Origin: Euonymus europaeus
Taxonomy: Eukaryota > Streptophyta > Magnoliopsida > Celastrales > Celastraceae
DNA length: 64,000 bases
Direction of reading: 5' to 3'
Assembly (NCBI GenBank): GCA_963580455.1
Contig: OY756968.1
Location: 3,447,544 to 3,511,543, forward strand
Shown here: positions 58,301 through 64,000 of the stretch, in pieces
How positions within the stretch are numbered: the first letter of the stretch is position 1
Layout: each line of letters starts with the position of its first letter
The notes under the pieces: generated by a model
What the model saw: the letters and a program-made list of their open reading frames with translations, nothing else
Told to the model about the DNA's origin: nothing
Database searches by the model: none
Position numbers and translations under genes: made by a program

Positions 58301-58775
58301 CGAACCAACCAACATTGATACACAGAAATTGAAATCAAAACAAATTAACGAATAATTGAAACTATACACATTTATTCAAATTGGGAAATAGAAATATGTA
58401 CCGATGGGGTGTATGGTGAGAGCAGGGAGGCTTGAAACGGCCGTATGTTTGCTGAGGAAGATGATTTCGTCTACCACCTCGCCTGTTGCCTCCTCCCATC
58501 GCAAGTCCAAGTGATTTTCCTTCACGATCCCGTCGTCGTGTTGCAACAATCTCACTTGTTCGTTAACGAAACTCCTTATCTCCTGAAATTTTAGAACGAA
58601 TATAAAAGATCAATAAATTTGATTATTAAAAATGGTGATATTCCGCAAGTAACTGGAGGATGGTTGGGCTAACCTGGAAAGAAGGACCTGGGTTCCAGCC
58701 CGGCATGGCTAGGAGCGCGTTGGCCGGGTTAATGGAGGCCGGATCGGTAGTCGTAGCCACCACCAGTGTCACCAT
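55325..58775 (-). CDS. GEK1: D-aminoacyl-tRNA deacylase, GEK1/DTD2 type
   Basis: Nine exons on the minus strand: 58775-58674, 58582-58402, 58295-58153, 58028-57965, 57283-57231, 56865-56810, 56664-56590, 56078-55890 and 55412-55325, all GT-AG with agreeing phases, giving 316 residues (Arabidopsis GEK1 is about 317). Landmarks in order: MVTLVVATTTDPASINPANA, SKHTAVSSLPALTIHPIG, FEITLEATHHGPVTNKPTMF, the GSTEEYW and RQDAAQVIAL segments, VWEGLGLGGGDAVGNWS, the active-site stretch GIGGGHYAPRH, GHLLSGYSLPMEDP, and the terminal KGWQKNAITTFLGE with GKPNDFY. The enzyme strips D-amino acids and aldehyde-modified aminoacyl adducts from tRNA in the cytosol; loss in Arabidopsis makes plants ethanol-sensitive. 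All conserved blocks are present, so it should be functional. Confidence 0.96.
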
Positions 58776-59026
58776 TGCGCTCTCTCTGTTTGCGTATTTT
58801 GACTCTTCGTCTTCTCTGCTAAGGCAACATGCGTATTAAACTTTGTTACGATACAATGTCGGAAAGTGATACGGCCCAGGAAGTATACGATATGGGCCCG
58901 TTCTTAGTCCTCTTCCTGGACCTGGGCCTGGAAACTTATCGATGCTAGTAACTCTCTTAAGTCCAAAAGTTTGAAGTTCGACACGTTTTAGCCTGGTAAA
59001 ACTCCAGGAGGCAGGAACCGAAACGG
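58776..59026. promoter_or_regulatory. Shared (bidirectional) promoter of the GEK1 and TRAX genes
   Basis: Only 251 bp separate the two divergent start codons, so promoter and both leaders must lie here. No TATA box is obvious. 'gatatgggcccgt' (about 58888-58900) and 'cctgggcctgg' (58920-58930) contain GGGCC/TGGGCC-like elements, typical of constitutive plant housekeeping promoters. Confidence 0.7.
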
Positions 59027-61956
59027 ATGTTCTCTTACTCGTGCTCTCTTCTCAAGATCTCTCTCATGGCGCCCAAACCTAATCCCCAACTTCTCCATCG
59101 GAGTAAGGCATTTACCATTTTTGGAAAGCCAAAGCAGGAAACCCTAGCATTTCAAAAACTTTAATTTTATGATTTCTAGTTCGAAATCCTTCTTTTTTTC
59201 TAATGTCAGGGTAAAAAACAACAGTTGCAGGGGATTCCTCGCAAAGCTTAGGAAAGAGGGCGAGGACGATGAGCACCGACTCCCACATGAAGGAAGCTTT
59301 CACTAAATACGCCGATTACCTCAACAACCTTGTAAACCTCTGTACTTTTTTTTTCATGTCTGTTTATTTGAATTTCCAATCGATACTTCAACGCTTATTT
59401 ATTCAAACAAGCTGCTATTACAAGGCATACTCAATTGCCTATCGGATTGTTTACTATTTTTGAAAATAAGTTTCTGAAGTATACAGTCACCAATTGATGT
59501 CACTGCAATTAACTTTATCACAAGTTGGCTGTCTTTAATTACTTAATTATGGACAGCACATTGTGAATGTGCATACTGATGGGGTGAAAAGGAACAGGGA
59601 CCTGTAGAAGAAAGCATTTATTCAGTCGGTACAGAAGCTGGTTTAGGTTCTAAAGATAACGTGAGTGATACATTATATGCATGACTGCATGAGATGATGT
59701 TGATAACTGTGGTTTGAGTTGTTTGACATTATGCTTTATTAGGGTGTATTGCACTATTAGTTGTTTCCTGGCATGCACAAAGTTACAAGGCATTATTTAG
59801 TTTCTGGGAGGAATTTGCATTGGTTTATTGAAATCTGCTGCTATTGCATAGCTGCCAATAATTTTTTTATATGCTTGTAGAATGATAAACGAGAAAGAGT
59901 GGTTAAGGCAAGTCGTGATATCACCATGAACAGCAAAAAGGTCATATTTCAGGTGCACAGGTAAACAGATTTATCCTTGTATATTGTTTATTCCTGATAT
60001 TTGGCTTCTGTGTTTGTCTTATTCTTGACGGAGACATCTTTTCAGTAGTTATGCCTTGTGAATACTCCAACATTTCTGCAACTTTTAGGGGAGTCTAGTC
60101 ATTTGCATGAACACTTTCATTTTTGTTTCGTTGAATGTTAACTATGATGAGTGGGTGACTTTCTTTTTTGACATTATTCTCACGAAGCCACTACTCTAAG
60201 AATTAACCCTCCCTGAACTCGCCGGTATGTATGGAAATTTGTTTATATTATTTTACTCTAACATTTAGTCATCTAGTTGCATTGAAATGACAGGATAAGT
60301 AAATACAACAGAGATGAAGTTCTAGACAAGGCTGAAAAGGATCTAGCTGCTGTGAGAGATCAGTTTATTTATCGGTTGATAAATGAATTGCGAGGGGCTG
60401 ATTTTTGGAAGCTTAGAAGAGCATACTCTCCGGGGGTAATTTATTTCTTTCCTTGTCTGAAAAACCTGAGGACATGTTGATAAGTCCATTCACTATTCTT
60501 TTGTCTTTGTAGGTACAAGAATATGTTGAAGCTGCGACATTTTTTAGATTCTGCAAAACTGGGGCTCTTTTGAATCTGGATGAGATAAACGCTACTTTGT
60601 TACCCCTCAATGATCCATCTCTTGAGCCTTTGAAAATCAATGTCCTGGACTATATCCTTGGGGTAAGTCATTATACCCTTGGGGTAATTCCATGAAATTT
60701 TTACTGAGATGTGGTGGATATATTTTCTCTCGTCTTCTTCTTTTTTCCTGAAATGAAACTACCTGCTAGTGACTCTCATATGAGTGGAACATCTAAGCAC
60801 ATTCATCCATGAGCCTGTGAAAGTCCAGTGAATCAGATTTTTCTAGTTGATAATTCCCTTTAATGCTGGTGATTTTCTTCTTTTTGGATAAGCTTCTATG
60901 CAGCTGCATCTGCCCTTTCATATGATGTCCGAATATCTGCATGTGGAAGAGATTCTCACTTTCTCAGTGTGTTTGTTTAGCTTGCGGATTTGACAGGAGA
61001 GCTGATGCGTTTGGCAATTGGTCGAATATCAGATGGTGAGCTTGAATTTGCTCAGAAGATATGTAGATTTGTACGTGATATCTACAGGGAGCTGACTTTA
61101 ATTGTCCCACATATGGATGATAGTACTGACATGAAGACAAAGATGGATACAATGCTTCAAAATGTGATGAAGATAGAGAATGGTACCATGTTACTAGTAA
61201 TTGTTGTGTTGAATGATAATAAGAAATTGTTAGAGAAAATAGCATTTGTTTTTTAACTTTTAGCTCTGCTTTCTTGATATTTATGTTCAAACTTGAGCTT
61301 AATAACAATACAGTTGCTGTGTAAACTGGATCAGCGGCATGCTTTTGCTGCATGTTTGCTAATCATACGGATGATTAACAATTAAAATCACTCTTTTATC
61401 AAGTTGGTGGCCGTATTTGGGATAAGGCTTAAGTTGATCTATCGATGTGCTGATTACACTTCTCAAAAAATTTATTAAACTGTAGGGAGGTTTAGCAGCT
61501 AGGTTGCATTTTGATAACTTAGGAAAGTCATTCTGATATTGCTAATTAGAATAAAAAAATAGTTGGTTTTGTCATCGACATTCAATTGAAAGAAAAAATG
61601 TATGTTTTCTCAATGATTTGAGGATACGCAAAAATGCATGTGTTTAATCCTTCCTTTTACGTGTTCAATTGTTCTCAGTGACTAAACATTTACACGATAT
61701 GCTTGATCCTTTGATGTAAATTTTATGTTTGTTTAGCATGAAATTATAACGTCACACATGAATTTAAGTGCTTGATTAGAGCTATATGCAAGATTTTTGC
61801 ATCATAAGGTCTCCTTTCTTCGTTTAGTTGCTCACTTAATTTTGTTGCTTGGCAGCTTGCTTTAGCGTCCATGTGAGAGGATCAGAGTATATGCCATTGC
61901 TTGGATCTAGTGAACCAGGTTCCTTTTTGCTTGGGGTGTCTGACATTGAACTATGA
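59027..61956 (+). CDS. Translin-associated factor X (TRAX)
   Basis: Seven exons: 59027-59102, 59225-59331, 59881-59960, 60294-60435, 60513-60662, 60981-61182 and 61856-61956, all GT-AG and in phase, giving 285 residues. An alternative start is Met14 (59066). After a variable N-terminus with a nuclear-signal-like GKRART come YADYLNNLNDKRERVVKASR, DITMNSKKVIFQVHRIS, GADFWKLRRAYSPGVQEYVE, LGLADLTGELMRLAIGRISDG, CRFVRDIYRELTLIVPHMDD and MKTKMDTMLQNVMKIEN. These cover the whole helical translin fold. TRAX joins translin in the C3PO complex, where the conserved acidic residues cut RNA. Exon 2 could start at 59225 or 59234, both in frame. A further GT..AG pair after the stop (about 61961-62050) may be a 3'-leader intron. 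Confidence 0.95.
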
Positions 61957-64000
61957 AATGGTAAGTATTTCGCGGTCTTGTGGCTTCTCTATTTTCCAGT
62001 GCATACAGCTTTGTCAATTACTAAAGATTAATTCACTTTTTTCATCGCAGCGAGATGCTCCCAAGTGGAAACATATCAAGAAGTGAACTTTTAAGTTGCT
62101 TGTTTATATAGTTGACTTTTTTTTGGAAGTACTACGTGTGAACCATTGCCCCATGAGCCTTACCGACTAAGAAATTGTAGGGTGGCCTGCGTATTGTTGA
62201 ACTTCAGAGATTTTGTGTAAAAGGCGCGATGGTTACCTAAACACAATTGATATGGTTCCTTTAATATCTTGAAGATTCCCTGTATAATTTTTGTGATGAT
62301 ACTGTGGGAGGTAGGACTGAACGGGAAAAATCCATCTCAAAATATTTCTCTCATTTGCACAAGTTCAGCTAGATATTTTGGTCATGCTGTGCAATTAGTT
62401 TGATGTTCAGCTGTTTAAGACTTCTTAATAGAACCAGATTTTTTTTTTTTTTTTTTTTTGTATTGTAGTATAGTGGTTATTTCTAGGAATTCTACAAAAG
62501 GAAAATGATGATCTAGTTTAGATTGCAAATAAGCTTTGGGGGGTGCTTGGTGACCAGTTGTATGTGTGGTTGGGTAGATTTATGGTTTCCAGCCAAACCA
62601 ATAGTTTTCAATCTCCAAAATCTTAGGATCAGTTATATCATGTATTTATTAATTTTTATCTAATCTAGAATCATATATTGATAAACTCTTATTAAATTCG
62701 TATGTTTTATTGATACTTGACGTCATGTTTTTTAGGTCTTTGTTTCTTAGTCTCATACAATTTTTTTCAATTTTTTGTTATTGTCATGGTGCTATCTGTT
62801 GAACATCTAACTAAGGTTCTTCAACGAATTACCCAAAGATAGACCCTTTTTCTTAGCCTTTTTCTCCCTGCAGGTTAATAAGTTTTTTTTTTTGGATAAA
62901 CTTGTAAATATTTGTTTGTTCTAGTACAAATAATATGACAGTGTATAATCAAGGACAGTTTGGACATTAGGAGAGCTAAAATTGAGCCTATCCTAAAACG
63001 TGACAAGTACTAATGAACAACGGTCTCAATTAGATTGAAAATTATTAGGTGATTTAGGGATATATCTCATGTAACATATTTAAGGTTGTAATTATAAATC
63101 ATCCATGTTATGTTATCGTGTGTCATATAAAAATGCAACCGAACTAGACAATTGAATTTTAGATTTATACCCAATAAACCATCTCTCCACAAGTATTGTG
63201 AAATCCAAATCCATTGTATCATTACCCACAAAACTTTTATAACACGTGTTTATTAATTGTTTTATCCTTACTAGCAAAAAAAAAAGTTTTACCCTCAAAT
63301 TAAATCACGCCACTGGTGCAGTTTAGCAGCGTCCTTTTAATTTCATTTACTGAAAACATGGGGTTGGTACTAAATTGCTCCTGGAGTATTTTGGTCTTCC
63401 ATTCCTCGTTCAAAAAAGTGAAACTTTTCTTTAGGTGCTGTTGTCTGAAGTAGACTGATATTGACAGGAGAAACTGAAATAGGAAACACGCGGTGACAGA
63501 GAGAGAACCCACACGAACAAGAACGAAATATTTACGAGAAAAAAGAGAGTGAAAGATGATATAAACCGGGCATGCTAGAGAGGGAGATAAGGAAAGTGGT
63601 GTGATTTGAAGGTTTTTGGAGTATCGTGTCGGGGTGCAGTCTGATAGGCAAATTATTATTCTAGGCCTTTTCATGAGCAGAAGAGAGAAAAGGGGAGAGA
63701 GAGGTCAGCGGCTAAGAATCTCTGGGTCTGTTTAGAGAAAAGGCAATAAATTTTGCTGCAGTAGATCATAAATCCTCAATAATTGCAATGGGTCGGTGCT
63801 ACCGTGCTAATTTTGCTCTTCTTCCTTCCTTAGCTCTGTTATCTCTTTTTCACAATTTTTCAGTGTTTGTATTGTTTGGTTTTTTGGGATTGGCATTTGG
63901 GTTTTCGCTATGTGTTCAGTTTTCTTGGGTGTTCGTTATCCCTGGTTTGTTGTTAAACGGTCGTTATTTATGATCCTCAGTTTCGGTAATTCAGGGTTTT
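61957..64000. other. TRAX 3' region and start of a further transcript
   Basis: No confident gene. A run of about 24 T lies at 62436-62460. From about 63650 the sequence becomes purine-rich ('gagagaaaaggggagagaga') like a plant 5' leader. A 61-codon frame at 63788-63973 begins MGRCYRANFALLPSL and is very hydrophobic; it may be chance or an upstream ORF of a gene that continues beyond the window. Confidence 0.35.

Noticed and set aside
63300..63674. 124-codon minus-strand frame MKRPRIIICLSD
   Set aside because: Low-complexity serine/leucine-rich translation of a purine-rich leader on the other strand.

Overview
This is nuclear DNA from a flowering plant, probably a eudicot. It is AT-rich, has intron-bearing genes of plant-specific families (UGT89, BIM-type bHLH, PI4K-gamma, NPF, GEK1), and carries plant mobile elements (Tat-lineage Ty3/Gypsy, CACTA, TRIM, L1 tails, SINEs, MITEs). 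All gene models below were spliced by eye, using reading frame, splice sites and remembered family similarity. No search was run.

The left third (1-17.6 kb) is a gene graveyard. It holds a decayed organellar HSP90 gene (1-2880), an NPF transporter fragment with a nonsense codon (4893-5330) beside an L1 tail with a 15-bp target duplication, a complete non-autonomous Tat-lineage LTR retrotransposon (6530-11419, target duplication GTATC), and a riboflavin-deaminase (PYRD) fragment split by a 28-bp L1 tail (about 11890-12160). It ends with a UGT89-type glycosyltransferase (12540-17607) cut inside its donor-sugar box by a 3.65-kb CACTA transposon, which itself carries a captured piece of the mitochondrial MIC10 gene.

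From 17.6 to 33.8 kb the only clear gene is a PI4K-gamma kinase (20434-22365, minus). The rest is AT-rich intergenic DNA with a complete 469-bp TRIM element (26103-26571), a partial TRIM copy, tandem duplications, a minisatellite inside an inverted-repeat element, and one small candidate gene (30814-31023).

From 33.8 to 62 kb the window is gene-dense: a BIM2-like brassinosteroid-pathway bHLH (plus), an RRM protein related to the cyclophilin-E N-terminus (minus), an 11-exon prolyl oligopeptidase-family serine peptidase (minus), a BSD-domain protein (minus), a GEK1-type D-aminoacyl-tRNA deacylase (minus) and a TRAX/translin-associated factor X (plus). GEK1 and TRAX are head to head, with 251 bp between start codons. 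No shared pathway links these genes; the order looks like ordinary plant synteny.

The most unusual observations are the retrotransposon's antisense open frame with its own TATA-like box and an array of palindromes, the CACTA element with a captured gene inside a UGT, the prolyl oligopeptidase gene with three GC donors and one GA donor among ten introns, and a long inverted duplication at 54.1-55.0 kb that could form a hairpin transcript.
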